A stretch of 64,000 bases of DNA from Pseudoxanthomonas mexicana (GCF_001556105.1 NZ_LSIF01000009.1:72495-136494); one strand, 5' to 3'; positions 52,540 through 63,300 are shown, counted from the stretch's first letter. Translations and numbers: made by a program. The notes: a model not told the origin generated them from the letters alone.

Positions 52540-53475
52540 TCAAGGCCGCTGGCGGTCCAGCGTTTGCCCGTCCGCCTCTCTCAGGTCGTTGTGCAGGCTG
52601 GTGGCCGCCACGGCGGCGTGACCCATCGCCACGCTGATCTGGTCGAGCGCGGCCACGATGTCGCCAATCGCGTAGACACCCGCCATGCTGGTGCGCTGAT
52701 GGCGATCCACGACGATGCAGCCTGCTTCGCTGAGCTCCACGCCAAGACTCCGCGCAAGCGCGTGGTTCGGATCGGATCCCAGCGCTGGGTATAGCGTGTC
52801 GAAGCGCAGCACGCTGCTGTCCTGAAGCGTGGCGGTCACCTGGGAATCGCTGAAATCGAGATGCGCCACGGGTGACGGCGCCCACGCGATTCCAGCGCGC
52901 GCCAGCGCCTGCCGCGTAGTCGCGTCGAGTTCCACCGAACTCTGCGCCAGCAAAGTCACCTTGGACGAGAAGCTGCGCAGGAACAGTGCCTCGGACACGC
53001 CATGGTCATCGGCACCGAGCACCGCCACAGCCTGGTCGGTCGCTTCGTAGCCGTCGCAAATGGGGCAATAACGCAGCAGGCAGCGTTCAAGCGCGTCGCT
53101 GTGCACCGCGTCGTCGAGCGCTGGCCGGCGATTGCGCACGCCGGCGGCGATAACGACGGCGCGACAGGCGATGGACGCAGCCTCCGTCGCGGCCACGAAT
53201 CCATCCTCACGGACATCAACGCGCTCGACCTTGGCCTCGACGAGATGCGCGCCGTAACGTATGGCTTGCTCGCGCATGCGGGCCAGCAATTCAGTTCCGC
53301 CGATACCATCGGGAAAGCCGGCATGATTGTGTGACCGCGGGATCCACTTCGCGCGGCTGTTGCCGTCGTCGACCACAACTACACGGCGATGAAAGCGCGC
53401 CAGATAGATCGCCGCCGTGAGTCCGGCCGGACCCCCGCCAACAATGAGCACTTCGGCATCCAGGTTTTCATGCAT
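52540..53475 (-). CDS. Thioredoxin-reductase-like FAD/NAD(P)-dependent oxidoreductase
   Basis: A 311-residue flavoprotein of the thioredoxin-reductase-like family. It has the FAD-binding [16 protein letters not shown] near residue 13, the redox pair Cys137-Cys140 (CPICDGYE), a second nucleotide-binding fold from about 147, and the FAD-binding motif [20 protein letters not shown] near residue 270. True TrxR has CATC; the CPICD form is typical of stand-alone oxidoreductases of unknown partner. No thioredoxin gene is adjacent. It converges on the minimal CDF gene and is followed upstream by a 520-bp gene-poor gap, so the pair may be an imported unit. Confidence 0.9.
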   Translation of the reverse strand: MHENLDAEVLIVGGGPAGLTAAIYLARFHRRVVVVDDGNSRAKWIPRSHNHAGFPDGIGGTELLARMREQAIRYGAHLVEAKVERVDVREDGFVAATEAASIACRAVVIAAGVRNRRPALDDAVHSDALERCLLRYCPICDGYEATDQAVAVLGADDHGVSEALFLRSFSSKVTLLAQSSVELDATTRQALARAGIAWAPSPVAHLDFSDSQVTATLQDSSVLRFDTLYPALGSDPNHALARSLGVELSEAGCIVVDRHQRTSMAGVYAIGDIVAALDQISVAMGHAAVAATSLHNDLREADGQTLDRQRP

Positions 53476-53996
53476 GTCGCGACGACCCTCGATCAGGCGC
53501 TTGGGACGTCAATCGTAGCCCAGTGCCCGGAAGGCGCCGTCACGCCGCCGCGAGATGGCGAGATGGCGGGATGGTCCGGGACCGGGGCTCGCTGAACTGG
53601 AACGGCCCGCTCCGGGCGCTGCACGAGGGACGCATGGTCCGGGTGGCCGAGGTGCTCAGGGGAGGGCCTGGATCGAACGCCCGCGAAGCAGGTGCCAGTC
53701 CCTGGGCACGACATTTCGGGTATGCCAGCGGTGCCATCGAGGTGGCGTCGGTTGAATCTGCATGCCCCCGCTCGGTGCAGAACGTGCGGCCGATGAAGAG
53801 CGCAGTGGCGGACAGTTCACCGGCATCGCCAAAGCGTCTTCGAAGGCATGCCCGTGGCAAGTCGATGAGGTGCGAGGCAGTGCCAATCGCCGCGAGGGAA
53901 CCGCGATGTCGCGCCGGTGCGTTGCGATGAAGCAGTTCTGGCGCGCGCCACAGTGTCCGCAAGAACCCTGATGGCGGCCACACGGGCTGGCCTTGT
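53476..53996. other. 521-bp gene-poor stretch
   Basis: This lies between the flavoprotein start and the end of ispA. A short direct repeat (GCGAGATG GCGAGATG GCGGGATG) occurs near 53551-53575. Open frames of up to about 130 codons exist on both strands but none has a recognisable family, a ribosome-binding site or steady composition. One minus-strand frame near 53930-53970 has a Cys cluster (SCGHCGARQNC), which could be a remnant of a regulator gene, but this is too weak to annotate. No RNA gene was seen. Confidence 0.5.
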
Positions 53997-54875
53997 TCAG
54001 TGCGAACGGTGGATCGCGAGATCGCCGAGTGCACGCAGCGCATCTGCGCCACTGTCGTACGGCGCCAGCGCCTCGCGCATCCGGGTATCGAGTTCCGCGA
54101 GCTTCGCCTTCGCGCCGTCGATACCCAGCAGCGCCGGATACGTCGACTTGGCCTGTGCCACGTCCTTGCCGGCGGTCTTGCCCAGTTGTTCGGAGCTGGC
54201 CTCGATGTCGAGGATGTCGTCGCGGACCTGGAAGGCCAGGCCGAGCGCCGTGGCGAAATCGTCCAGCCGCGTGAGCGTGCCGGCATCGGCGCCGCCCGCT
54301 CGTGCCCCCATGCGCACCGCCGCGCGTATCAGCGCACCGGTCTTCAGCGCGTGCATGTGCTGCAGGGCGTCCAGCGTCTGTTGCGTGCCGGTGGCGTCGA
54401 TGTCCAACGCCTGTCCGCCGCACATGCCAGCCGCGCCGGACGCCTGCGCCAGCGTCGCCAGCCAGTCCACCCGCAACGCCGCCGGCGCATCGCTGGCCGC
54501 CAGGTGTTCGAAGGCCCGTGTCTGCAGGGCATCCCCGGCCAGGATGGCGGTGGCTTCGTCGAAGGCGATGTGCACGGTCGGCTTGCCGCGGCGCAGGTCG
54601 TCGTCGTCCATCGCCGGCAGGTCGTCGTGCACCAGCGAATACGCGTGGATCAGTTCGACGGCTGAGGCTGGCGCGTGCAGTGTCGCCTCGTCCGCCTGCA
54701 GCAGCGTGCCGCTGGCGTAGACGAGCAGTGCCCGCATGCGCTTGCCACCGCCGAGTACGGCGTGGCGCATGGCGGCATGCAGGCGTTGCGGGGCGGCGTC
54801 CGCCGGAGGCAGTACGCGATCGAGGTGGTCTTCCAGTCCCGCCGCCCAGACGGCGAAGCGGGGGTCAGCGGCCAT
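53997..54875 (-). CDS. ispA: Farnesyl diphosphate synthase
   Basis: A 292-residue polyprenyl synthetase that builds C15 farnesyl diphosphate from DMAPP and IPP for quinone and cell-wall lipid carriers. The first Asp-rich motif [10 protein letters not shown] starts at residue 84, with [13 protein letters not shown] before it. The second Asp motif DDILD lies near residue 219. The chain-length region ahead of the first motif ([12 protein letters not shown]) fits a short-chain synthase. It overlaps xseB by 11 bp on the same strand. The common neighbour dxs is not in the window. Confidence 0.95.
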   Translation of the reverse strand: MAADPRFAVWAAGLEDHLDRVLPPADAAPQRLHAAMRHAVLGGGKRMRALLVYASGTLLQADEATLHAPASAVELIHAYSLVHDDLPAMDDDDLRRGKPTVHIAFDEATAILAGDALQTRAFEHLAASDAPAALRVDWLATLAQASGAAGMCGGQALDIDATGTQQTLDALQHMHALKTGALIRAAVRMGARAGGADAGTLTRLDDFATALGLAFQVRDDILDIEASSEQLGKTAGKDVAQAKSTYPALLGIDGAKAKLAELDTRMREALAPYDSGADALRALGDLAIHRSH

Positions 54876-55125
54876 CGGATGCGGGCGCGAACGTGTCGCC
54901 GGTCTCCGGCCGTTCCGGATCGCTGAGCAGGCGCACGCGCAGTTCGGCCTGTTCGAGCGCCGTCTGGCATTGCCGGTACAGGCCGACGCCGCGCTCGTAC
55001 GCGGCGAGCGACGCTTCCAGGCTCAGGTCGCCATGTTCCATTTTCTCGACCAGTTGCTCGAGCTCGTCCAGCGACTGCTCGAAATGGGCGACGGGGGAGG
55101 CGTCTGCGGGGGTCTTCTTTGCCAT
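54865..55125 (-). CDS. xseB: Exodeoxyribonuclease VII small subunit
   Basis: An 86-residue, mostly helical protein; several copies bind one XseA to form exonuclease VII, which degrades single-stranded DNA. The family motif [20 protein letters not shown] is followed by [20 protein letters not shown]. The start codon ATG at 55125 opens [10 protein letters not shown]. Its end overlaps the ispA start by 11 bp, the classic xseB-ispA coupling. Confidence 0.96.
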   Translation of the reverse strand: MAKKTPADASPVAHFEQSLDELEQLVEKMEHGDLSLEASLAAYERGVGLYRQCQTALEQAELRVRLLSDPERPETGDTFAPASDGR

Positions 55126-55173
55126 GCGGCAAGTGTGGGGAACGGTCGCGGTCAGGTCAAACGCAGCGCCGCT

Positions 55174-56418
55174 TCAGCCGCGCTGCCAGACCAGGCGGGC
55201 GTCCCGCTCACGCAGCCATGCATCGGCCGCGGCCGACAGGACCAGGTCGCCTGCCGCCCACAGCGTGTCGCCCCGCCAGAGCAGCGGCAGCTGCCGACGC
55301 TCCCACGGCGGCAACCCCAGCGACTGCAGCACATCCTTCAATGCGTGCCCGTGGTCGCGCCCCGGTAGCACGATGCGCTCGCCGCCGACGCGCGCGCTGA
55401 GGCTCAGCGGCACATCGAACTTCCCGGGATGCCCTTCCAGCGCCAGTGTGCCGCCATCGGGCAGTGCGAGTGGCGTGGCGCCGTCCCAAACCGTCTGCCA
55501 CGTTTCCGGTAGCGCAGGACGAAGCCACTCGGCATGCAGCAGCCCACGCCAGTGCCGGATGATCGCGCCTTGCCAGGCGAATTCGGCCTGCGCGTCGCTG
55601 CGCGCGTCCAGCAGCTGCGCCTCGATCTGCGCCACGCCCTCCGCGGGCAGCGAAGGCAGTGACAGCCCGCTGATCCAGCGCCGCAGCGCACGTGCGCGCA
55701 ACGGAGCACCGGCATCGCGCAGCGGCCCGACTTGAAGGGCGGCCGGATCGGCGGTCGCGGCGCCGGCCAGCACCTGCCGGTCCTGTCGCGCCAGCAAGCC
55801 GCTGGCTTCTTCACTCAGTAGAGCACTGCGTGCGAACGCGGCATCGACGTGCGGCCAGCGCTGTCGGAGCAGCGGCAGCACCTCAAGCCGCAGGAAGTTG
55901 CGGTCGGCATCCGCGCACGCGTTGCTGGGGTCTTCCACCCACGGCAACGCATGCGCATCCGCGTATGACCGGATGGCAGCGCGCGCGCAGTCCAGCAAGG
56001 GGCGCCACAGCCAGCCGGAACCGAACGCACGCCACGGCCGCATCGCCGCCAATCCATCCGGGCCGGAGGCGCGGAGTGCGCGAAGCAGGAAGGTTTCCGC
56101 CTGGTCATCGCGGTGATGGGCGAGGGCGATGATGTCGCCTGGCTGCATGACATCGGCGAACGCCCGCCGGCGTGCATGTCGCGCGGCCGCTTCAAGGCCT
56201 TCGCCGCTCGTGGCGTCCACGTGCACACGGCGTACCTGCAGCGGCACACCGAGCGTGGCGCAGAACGTTTCGCAGTGGGCGGTCCACGCATCGGCCTCGG
56301 CATGAAGGCCGTGATGGACATGGATCGCGTGCAGGCCGGGGCGGCGCGTGGCGGGATCGTGTGCGAGCCGATGCAGCAGCACGATGGAATCCATCCCACC
56401 ACTCAACCCCACCCACAC
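55174..56418 (-). CDS. tilS: tRNA(Ile)-lysidine synthase (TilS) with unusual N-terminus
   Basis: TilS puts lysidine at position 34 of the AUA-reading tRNA-Ile. The visible frame has 414 residues, starting at a GTG. The ATP-pyrophosphatase loop SGGMDS begins at residue 6, whereas relatives usually have 15-25 residues before it. HVHHGLHAEADAW near residue 33 and IALAHHRDDQAETFLLRALR near residue 97 are normal, as is the C-terminal substrate domain. In the next frame an ATG at 56461 reads MPRPDTRTLIFPAPR and would join VWVGLSGG after one base change in the C-rich tract. A real frameshift, a sequencing error or a short N-terminus are all possible. The gene should be essential. Confidence 0.9.
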   Translation of the reverse strand: MWVGLSGGMDSIVLLHRLAHDPATRRPGLHAIHVHHGLHAEADAWTAHCETFCATLGVPLQVRRVHVDATSGEGLEAAARHARRRAFADVMQPGDIIALAHHRDDQAETFLLRALRASGPDGLAAMRPWRAFGSGWLWRPLLDCARAAIRSYADAHALPWVEDPSNACADADRNFLRLEVLPLLRQRWPHVDAAFARSALLSEEASGLLARQDRQVLAGAATADPAALQVGPLRDAGAPLRARALRRWISGLSLPSLPAEGVAQIEAQLLDARSDAQAEFAWQGAIIRHWRGLLHAEWLRPALPETWQTVWDGATPLALPDGGTLALEGHPGKFDVPLSLSARVGGERIVLPGRDHGHALKDVLQSLGLPPWERRQLPLLWRGDTLWAAGDLVLSAAADAWLRERDARLVWQRG

Positions 56419-56590
56419 GCGGGGCGGGGAAAATCAATGTCCGGGTGTCGGGGCGGGGCATGCGTGCATGCTAGCGGCGATGCAGACGTTGTGCAGCCGG
56501 TCACATCCAGGCGATCTGCCATGGACCGTTGACGGTGTCTGAACCGACATCCGGTCAACATGGGGGCGTCACCGCTACGAAGGAGAACGC

Positions 56591-57556
56591 ATGACGGCTT
56601 CGACGGCTTCCCCCGCTGTGCAGGAACGCCAGCGCCAGCACGCGCTAGATCGCTACCACGCGCTGGATACCTTGCCGGCCACGGTCTACGATGATCTGGT
56701 GAATGTGGCGGCCGCCATCTGTGGCACCCCGATCGCCGTGGTGTCGCTGATCGACCGTGATCGCCAGTGGTTCAAGGCCCGCGTCGGGCTGGACGGCCAC
56801 GAGACCACGCGCGATACCGCTGTCTGCGATCACGCGATCCGCCAACCCGACGAGCTGTTGGAGATCCAGGATCTCAGCGAGGACGCGCGCTTCAACGACT
56901 TCCCCATCGTCACTGGCGACGTCAAGGCGCGTTTCTACGCGGGCATGCCGCTGGTGACGGGCAATGGCGAGGCCATCGGTACGGTTTGCGTGGTCGACAC
57001 GCAGCCGCGCCGCCTCAACAGCCAGCAGAAAGCGTCCATGCGCTCGCTGGCGCGCGTGACGATGGCACTGCTGGATGCGCATCGCGCCCAGCATGAGGTG
57101 CAGGCGTTGGCCGCGTTGCAGGTCGATGCGACCGTCGCTGCCACGCCGGCCATAAGCGCACCGACGGCGACAGGCCCCGTCTTTGCCGTCGTCATCATCG
57201 AATTGCAGGGCATGGCCGAGGTCGCGCGCCGGCTGGGCGACCGCACGCTGGAGCGGCAACTGCAGGGACTGGCGCCCGACTTCGATGCCTGCGTGACATC
57301 CGGGTCGGGCGACCACGTCAGCCGCGTCACCGACAGTCCCGAGTACGTCGCGCTGCTGCACGGTGACGACCTGGATGCACGCGTGCAGGCGCTGCGGCAG
57401 GCGGCGCGAAAAGCGGGGCAACGCGAAGGTTTTTCACTGCTGGTGGGTGCGGCGACCGCGACGCCTGGCGAAGCCATGCATCTGGTCTACCTGCGGGCGG
57501 AGGAAGACCTGAGTCTGCAGAAGGATGCGGCAGCGGGCGAGCGCGCAGCAGCTTAG
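56591..57556 (+). CDS. GAF-domain protein with degenerate GGDEF-like C-terminus
   Basis: A 321-residue cytoplasmic protein. Residues 20-170 form a GAF domain with the typical DDLVNVAAAICGTPIAVVSL and FYAGMPLVTGNGEAIGTVCV patterns. After an Ala/Thr-rich linker the last 130 residues look like a GGDEF fold (FAVVIIELQGMAEVARRLGD), but where the cyclase motif belongs the sequence reads RVTDSPEYVALL (about residues 245-256). It therefore cannot be an active cyclase. It may bind a nucleotide or act as a sensory scaffold. A GAAGGAGAA site precedes the ATG. It converges on the TPR gene with a 4-bp overlap. Confidence 0.88.
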   Translation: MTASTASPAVQERQRQHALDRYHALDTLPATVYDDLVNVAAAICGTPIAVVSLIDRDRQWFKARVGLDGHETTRDTAVCDHAIRQPDELLEIQDLSEDARFNDFPIVTGDVKARFYAGMPLVTGNGEAIGTVCVVDTQPRRLNSQQKASMRSLARVTMALLDAHRAQHEVQALAALQVDATVAATPAISAPTATGPVFAVVIIELQGMAEVARRLGDRTLERQLQGLAPDFDACVTSGSGDHVSRVTDSPEYVALLHGDDLDARVQALRQAARKAGQREGFSLLVGAATATPGEAMHLVYLRAEEDLSLQKDAAAGERAAA

Positions 57557-58305
57557 GCCTGCGGCAGAACCGCCAGTTCGCGACGCGCGGCCTCGATCCA
57601 GTCGCGCTGTTCGCGCTGGTAGTACTTCGGTGCCGCGTCGGAGCGGTCGAGGACGTCCTGCAGCACGTCGCGTGCCCGCGCGAATTGGCCATCGCGTCTC
57701 AGCAGCAGCGCATAGCGCACGCGTGCCTCCTCACCGGGGTAGCCTTGCGCCACGGTCTCGTACTCGTGAAGCGCCGAGGCCAGGTCGCCGCTGTCTTCCA
57801 CGGCGCGGGCATACAGCAGGTGCCCGTCGGCAGAGCGGAAGCCGGGATTGGCGGCGATCAGTGCATCCAGCGTGGTCCGCGCCTTCTGCGCGTCGCCCAG
57901 CCCGAACTGCGCCTTCGCCAGTCCCAGCATGAGGTCCGGGTCGGTGGCGTAGAGGCCTTTCAAGGCGTGCTCGTACAACTCGGCCGCCTGTGCATAGTCG
58001 CCGCTGCGCAGGCTTTCCTCCGCCAGCCGCCTGCGGTTCTCTGGCGTATCGGAGGCCTTCAGCAGCTTGGCCGCATCGCGACGGTCGCGCTCCGGATCGA
58101 TCCGGTTGCGCAGATTGCGCACCGTGCGCCGCGCAGACGGGTTGTGGCGCAGGTCGGGCAGGATCTCGGCGATGAAGTAGATGATCACCGCCAGGAACGA
58201 GAACACCAGCAGGATGAAGACCCAGTAGAGCGGGCGTCCGGTTCTTACCACGTGCACGCAGCAGGCGATCTGCAGGGCGAAGGACAGCAGGAGGAGTGGG
58301 CTCAT
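57553..58305 (-). CDS. Membrane-anchored TPR protein
   Basis: A 250-residue protein starting MSPLLLLSFALQIACCVHVV. It has two N-terminal hydrophobic segments (about 2-22 and 28-49), the second VFILLVFSFLAVIIYFIAEI. A basic stretch (RRTVRNLRNRIDPERDRRD) and four or five TPR-like helical repeats follow (for example RSGDYAQAAELYEHALKG). It resembles inner-membrane TPR proteins of unknown role in this group. A longer start exists but lacks a ribosome-binding site; GGAGGAG lies just before the chosen ATG. It ends 4 bp inside the converging GAF gene. Confidence 0.87.
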   Translation of the reverse strand: MSPLLLLSFALQIACCVHVVRTGRPLYWVFILLVFSFLAVIIYFIAEILPDLRHNPSARRTVRNLRNRIDPERDRRDAAKLLKASDTPENRRRLAEESLRSGDYAQAAELYEHALKGLYATDPDLMLGLAKAQFGLGDAQKARTTLDALIAANPGFRSADGHLLYARAVEDSGDLASALHEYETVAQGYPGEEARVRYALLLRRDGQFARARDVLQDVLDRSDAAPKYYQREQRDWIEAARRELAVLPQA

Positions 58306-58396
58306 GGGCGATGGACGGGTATGGGCCATGCGGGAGTGGACGGCAGCACCGCTTCCACCAGGCATCTGGCAGGCGACCATGCCGTGGAGTCGCCGG

Positions 58397-59206
58397 CTAT
58401 CCGGCCGGCACCGATGGCTTGCGTGCGATCAGCGCGATGGAATCATCGGTCGTCCCGTCTTGCACGCGCGCACCACTCAGGTCGTAGGCCTCGGCATCGG
58501 CCTCGAAGCCGGCGTCCACCAGTTGCTGGCGCTGCTTCTCCAGCGTCAGGTAGTACAGCATCGTGCTGTAGTGGTGGCAGACGTCGTTGATGACCGAGTA
58601 GTCCTCGGTGTGAATCTCATGCGGATGGTGCTGCCTGCGGTTGCGCATGCGCTGCACGGTCTCGCCGGTGAAGCGCAGCGAACGCACCGCCAGCCGCAGC
58701 GGGTTGAACGACCAGTCGAACGGCGGGAACAGGAAGCCGCGCTTGAACTCAGGCGAGTTGCGGTTATGCGTGGAGAACACGAAGTAGCCGCCGGGACGTA
58801 GCACGCGCTGGACTTCGCGCAGGATCAGCAGGCGGTCGGCATGCGAGACCATGCCGATGCCGTTGCAGCTGAAGACGGCCAGGAAAATCGATGCATCGGC
58901 CACGTTCGACAGTGCGCGGGCATCGGCGAGCTCGAACCTGACGTCCGGGAAACGCTGCCTGCACGCATCCACCATGCCCTGGCTGTAGTCGATGCCCAGG
59001 TAGTCCTCGCTGATGCGGCGCAGTGCCGGTACCGTGCGGCCACCGCCTACGCCGAGATCCAGGATGGGCTGGTCTTTCGCGAGCGCGGCCACCTGGTCGA
59101 ACGTGGCCTGCTCGGCCCGGCTCAGCTCCCAGGGGCGCGCGTAGTGGTCGACCACCGACGCCGTGGTCATGGTTTTACGGTTGATACGGTCGATCGACTC
59201 GCTCAT
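58397..59206 (-). CDS. Class I SAM-dependent methyltransferase
   Basis: A 269-residue protein; the ATG at 59206 follows AGGGGAAGGG. The SAM-binding motif LDLGVGGGRTVPALRRI lies near residue 49, YLGIDYSQGMVDACRQRF near 70, and the motif LREVQRVLRPGGYFVFSTHN near 130. The C-terminal half (PFDWSFNPLRLAVRSLRFT) is family-specific and suggests a small-molecule or lipid substrate, which I cannot name. It lies between the TPR gene and accA on the same strand, with gaps of about 90-100 bp. Confidence 0.88.
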   Translation of the reverse strand: MSESIDRINRKTMTTASVVDHYARPWELSRAEQATFDQVAALAKDQPILDLGVGGGRTVPALRRISEDYLGIDYSQGMVDACRQRFPDVRFELADARALSNVADASIFLAVFSCNGIGMVSHADRLLILREVQRVLRPGGYFVFSTHNRNSPEFKRGFLFPPFDWSFNPLRLAVRSLRFTGETVQRMRNRRQHHPHEIHTEDYSVINDVCHHYSTMLYYLTLEKQRQQLVDAGFEADAEAYDLSGARVQDGTTDDSIALIARKPSVPAG

Positions 59207-59307
59207 GCCCTTCCCCTGTGTCACGGCACGATGCGGTGCCGGGCTCCATCCCCATGGAGGTTTACAGCGTTCGTGGTCTTGCGTGAATCACGTCGTGACG
59301 CGGTGTT

Positions 59308-60267
59308 TCATGCGGCTTCATACGCACCGTAGCCGCGCAGGCGCTCGTAGCGCTTCTGCAGCAACTGGTCGACCGGCAGCCGTTCCAGCGCGTCCAGTTC
59401 GTTGAGCAGCACGGCCTTCAGGCGAACGGCCATCTGGCGCGGGTTGCGGTGCGCACCACCGATCGGTTCGCGCACGACCTTGTCGACCAGGCCCAGCGCG
59501 CTCAGCCGCTTGGCGGTGAGGCCGAGCTGTTCGGCGGCGTCCTTGGCCTTGGCGGCGTCCTTCCACAGGATCGAGGCGCAGCCTTCCGGCGAGATCACCG
59601 AGTAGGTGCCGTACTCCAGCATAAGCGTGCGGTCGCCGACGCCGATCGCCAGCGCACCGCCACTGCCGCCTTCGCCGATCACCGTGCAGATGATCGGGAT
59701 CTTCAGCTCGGCCATTTCCAGCAGGTTGCGCGCGATCGCTTCCGACTGGCCGCGCTCTTCCGCGCCCACGCCCGGATACGCACCCGGCGTATCGATGAAG
59801 GTCAGCAGCGGCAGCTTGAAACGCTCGGCCATCTTCATCAGCCGCAGCGCCTTGCGATACCCCTCGGGGCGCGGCATGCCGAAGTTGCGTGCGATCTTGC
59901 TCTTGGTGTCGCGGCCCTTCTGGTGGCCGATGATCATCACGCTGCGGCCATCGATGCGGCCCAGGCCGCCGACGATGGCGGCGTCGTCGGCGAACGCGCG
60001 GTCGCCGGCCAGTTCCTGGAACTCGTCGCAGAACACCTTGATGTAGTCCAGCGTGTACGGCCGCGCCGGATGGCGCGCCAGCTGCGAGACCTGCCACGGC
60101 GACAGGTCGCGGAAGATCTGCGCCGTACGCACGCGCAGCTTGTCCTGCAGGGCATGGACCTCGGCATCGACATTCACCGCCGGGCCGGTGCTGGCGGCAC
60201 GCAGGTCCTGGATCTTGGCCTCCAGATCGGCGATGGGCTGTTCGAAATCGAGGTAGTTCGGATTCAT
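59308..60267 (-). CDS. accA: Acetyl-CoA carboxylase carboxyltransferase subunit alpha
   Basis: AccA with AccD transfers the carboxyl group from biotin to acetyl-CoA, the first step of fatty-acid synthesis. The 319-residue protein starts [20 protein letters not shown]. It shows the core motifs [19 protein letters not shown] near residue 140 and [20 protein letters not shown] near 164, with [19 protein letters not shown] near 203 in the oxyanion-binding part. It follows dnaE by 96 bp on the same strand, a conserved order. Confidence 0.97.
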   Translation of the reverse strand: MNPNYLDFEQPIADLEAKIQDLRAASTGPAVNVDAEVHALQDKLRVRTAQIFRDLSPWQVSQLARHPARPYTLDYIKVFCDEFQELAGDRAFADDAAIVGGLGRIDGRSVMIIGHQKGRDTKSKIARNFGMPRPEGYRKALRLMKMAERFKLPLLTFIDTPGAYPGVGAEERGQSEAIARNLLEMAELKIPIICTVIGEGGSGGALAIGVGDRTLMLEYGTYSVISPEGCASILWKDAAKAKDAAEQLGLTAKRLSALGLVDKVVREPIGGAHRNPRQMAVRLKAVLLNELDALERLPVDQLLQKRYERLRGYGAYEAA

Positions 60268-60363
60268 CTGCGGGCCATGGGCCGGAAAGGGGGGAAGTGT
60301 AGCCGAAGCGGTCCGGCGGTCACGTACGGGGGGGTAGGGCCGCGACGTCGCGCTCGTGGCGCG

Positions 60364-63300
60364 TCAGTTCGCCCACGGCCGGCTGAAAGCAGGCTTGGCC
60401 GCGCGCACGCCGGGCGTCGCGCGCAGGGCATCGAGCAGCTCCGCATCCACGCGGACGGCCTTCTGGCCGTTGAGATCCAGCATGCCGGCGATGGCCGAGC
60501 CGCCGGTGGTCATCAGCAGGTCGAGGCGCAGCGGCGTGCCGCCCGGGCGATGGCGCGACAGCAGGGCGTCGACGCGTTCCCACAGGCCCGGCACGCGCAG
60601 GTCCAGGCGCAGTTGCAGGCGCTGCGCATGCTGCTGGCACAGCTGGGTGTAGTCCCACACCTGGCGGATGCGCAGGCTGTAGCCGCCGCTGAATTCGTCC
60701 TCGCGCAGGCCACCCTTGATGACGAGCACGCGGTCGCGCGTCATCAGCGCGCCGAACTCCGCCAGCGCATCGGAGAACGCACTGCATTCGATGCGGCCGC
60801 GGCCGTCTTCGAGTTGCACGAAGACCTGGCTGTCGCCCTTGCGGCGGATGCCGACCACCTGGCCTGCGACGATCGCATTGACCTCCGGTCGCCAGCCCTT
60901 CTTGTCGCCGCCGGACGAACTGGACCAGATGCGGTCCAGTTCGCTGAGATCGCTGCCGACCAGCGAACGCAGGTCGTCGCGGTAGGGATCCATCGGATGA
61001 CCGCTGAGGTAATGCCCCAGCGTTTCGCGCTCGCCGTGCAGTACCTGCATCAGCGGCCATTCGTCGGTGTTCGACAGTTCGACGTGGATGTCGTCGCCGC
61101 CGCTGCTGGAGCCGAACATGTCGACGATGCCGGCATTGCGGTTCTTGCTGATCTGGTCGATGGCCTTCAGCACTTCCGGCAGCTGCAGCGCCAGCGAGGC
61201 GCGGTTGCGGCCCAGCGCATCCAGCGCACCCGCGTTGATCAGCGCTTCCAGCGCACGCTTGTTGAGCTTCGACGAATCGGCGCGCTTGCAGAAATCGAAC
61301 AGGTCGCGGAACTCGCCGCCGTCCTTGCGCGCCTCGACGATGCTTTCGCACACGCCCTGGCCGACGCCCTTCACCGCGCCCAGGCCGTAGCGCACGGTGT
61401 TCGCGTCGGTCGCGACGAACATGAAATCGGAGTGGTTCACGTCCGGCGGCATCACGTTCAGGCCGAGTCCGCGCGCCTCGTCGAGGAAGCCGACCACCTT
61501 CTCGGTCTTGTCCATGTCCGAGGACAGCGTGGCGGCCATGAACTCGGACGGGTAGTGCTTCTTCAGCCAGGCCGTCTGGTAGGCGACCAGCGAGTACGCG
61601 GCGGCATGCGACTTGTTGAAGCCGTAGCCGGCGAACTTCTCCATCAGGTCGAAGATTTCGTCGGCCTTGCGCTCCTGCACGCCGCCCTTGGCGGCGCCCT
61701 CGCGGAAGATCTCGCGGTGCTTGGCCATTTCGGCCGGCACCTTCTTGCCCATCGCGCGGCGCAGCAGGTCGGCGCCGCCCAGCGAGTAGCCGCCGACGAT
61801 CTGCGCCATCTGCATGACCTGCTCCTGGTAGACCATGATGCCGTAGGTCTCTTCCAGCATGGTCCGCGTGCGCGGGTCGGGATACTCGAACTCCTCGCGG
61901 CCGTGCTTGCGCTCGACGAACGAGGGAATCATGTCCATCGGGCCCGGACGGTACAGCGCGTTCAGCGCGATCAGGTCCTCGAAGCGGTCGGGCTTGGCTT
62001 CCTTCAGCGCGCGGCGCATGCCGGTGGATTCGAACTGGAACACCGAACCGGTGTTGCCGTTGGCGAATACGTCGCGGTAGACGCTGGCGTCGTCCAGCGG
62101 GATCGTGGCGATGTCCACCGGCGGCACGCCCGCACGTGCATGGCGCACGTTGATGGCCTTCACCGCCCAGTCGATGATCGTCAGCGTGCGCAGGCCCAGG
62201 AAGTCGAACTTCACCAGACCGACGGCTTCCACGTCGTCCTTGTCGAACTGGGTGACCGGGTTCTTGCCGCGGCCGCCTTCGTCGTGTTCGGCGAACAGCG
62301 GGCAGAAGTCCGACAGCGGCGACGGCGCGATCACCACGCCGCCGGCGTGCTTGCCGGCGTTGCGGGTGAGGTCTTCCAACTGGCGCGCCAGGTCGATCAG
62401 GTCGCGGACATCGTCCTCGTCGCGATAGCGGTCGATCAGCTCCTGCGAGGCGGCCTCGCTGCTGCCTTCGCCCATCGCGTCCTTCAGCGACACGCCGAGG
62501 ATGTTCGGGATCAGCTTGGCGACACCGTCGACCAGGCCGTACGGGAAGCCGAGCACGCGGCCGGCGTCGCGCACCACCGCCTTCGCCGCCATCGTGCCGT
62601 AGGTGATGATCTGGCTGACGCGGTCGCGGCCGTACTTGCGCGCGACGTAGTCGATCACCTCGTCGCGGCGGTCCATGCAGAAGTCGATGTCGAAGTCGGG
62701 CATCGACACGCGTTCCGGATTGAGGAAGCGCTCGAACAGCAGCCCGTACGGCAGCGGGTCCAGGTCGGTGATCTGCAGCGCCCACGCGACCAGCGAGCCG
62801 GCACCCGAGCCGCGGCCCGGACCGATCGGGATACCGTGGTTCTTCCCCCACTGGATGAAGTCGGCCACGATCAGGAAGTAGCCGGGGAAGCCCATCTTGC
62901 AGATGGTGTCCAGCTCGAAGTCGAGCCGCTTCTCGTAGTCCTCGCGCGTGTGGCCGGGCGCCAGCGGATTCTTCTCCAGGCGCGTCTTCAGGCCGTCGTG
63001 GGACTGGCTGCGGATCCAGCTGTCCAGCGTCTCCTCGTCCGGCACCGGATACGCGGGCAGGAAGTAGGTGCCCAGGCGCATCTCGATGTTGCAGCGCTGC
63101 GCCAGCGCCAGCGTGTTGTCGATGGCGTCGGGTACGTCGGCGAACAGCTCGGCCATCTGCTCGGCCGACTTCATGTACTGCTCGGCGCTGTAGTCGCGCG
63201 GACGCTTGGGATCGTCCAGCACGCGGCCGGAGGCGATGCAGACGCGCGCTTCGTGCGCATCGAAATCGTCCGGCGACAGGAAGCGCACATCGTTGCTGGC

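Noticed and set aside
53523..53930. Possible 135-residue gene on the plus strand upstream of ispA
   Set aside because: Its composition is Arg/Ala/Ser-rich, it has no start signal and it has no known domain. It was kept only as part of a gene-poor stretch.
53900..53990. Cys cluster (SCGHCGARQNC) on the minus strand, like the N-terminus of an FNR-type regulator
   Set aside because: No CRP/FNR domain follows in any frame, so it may be chance.
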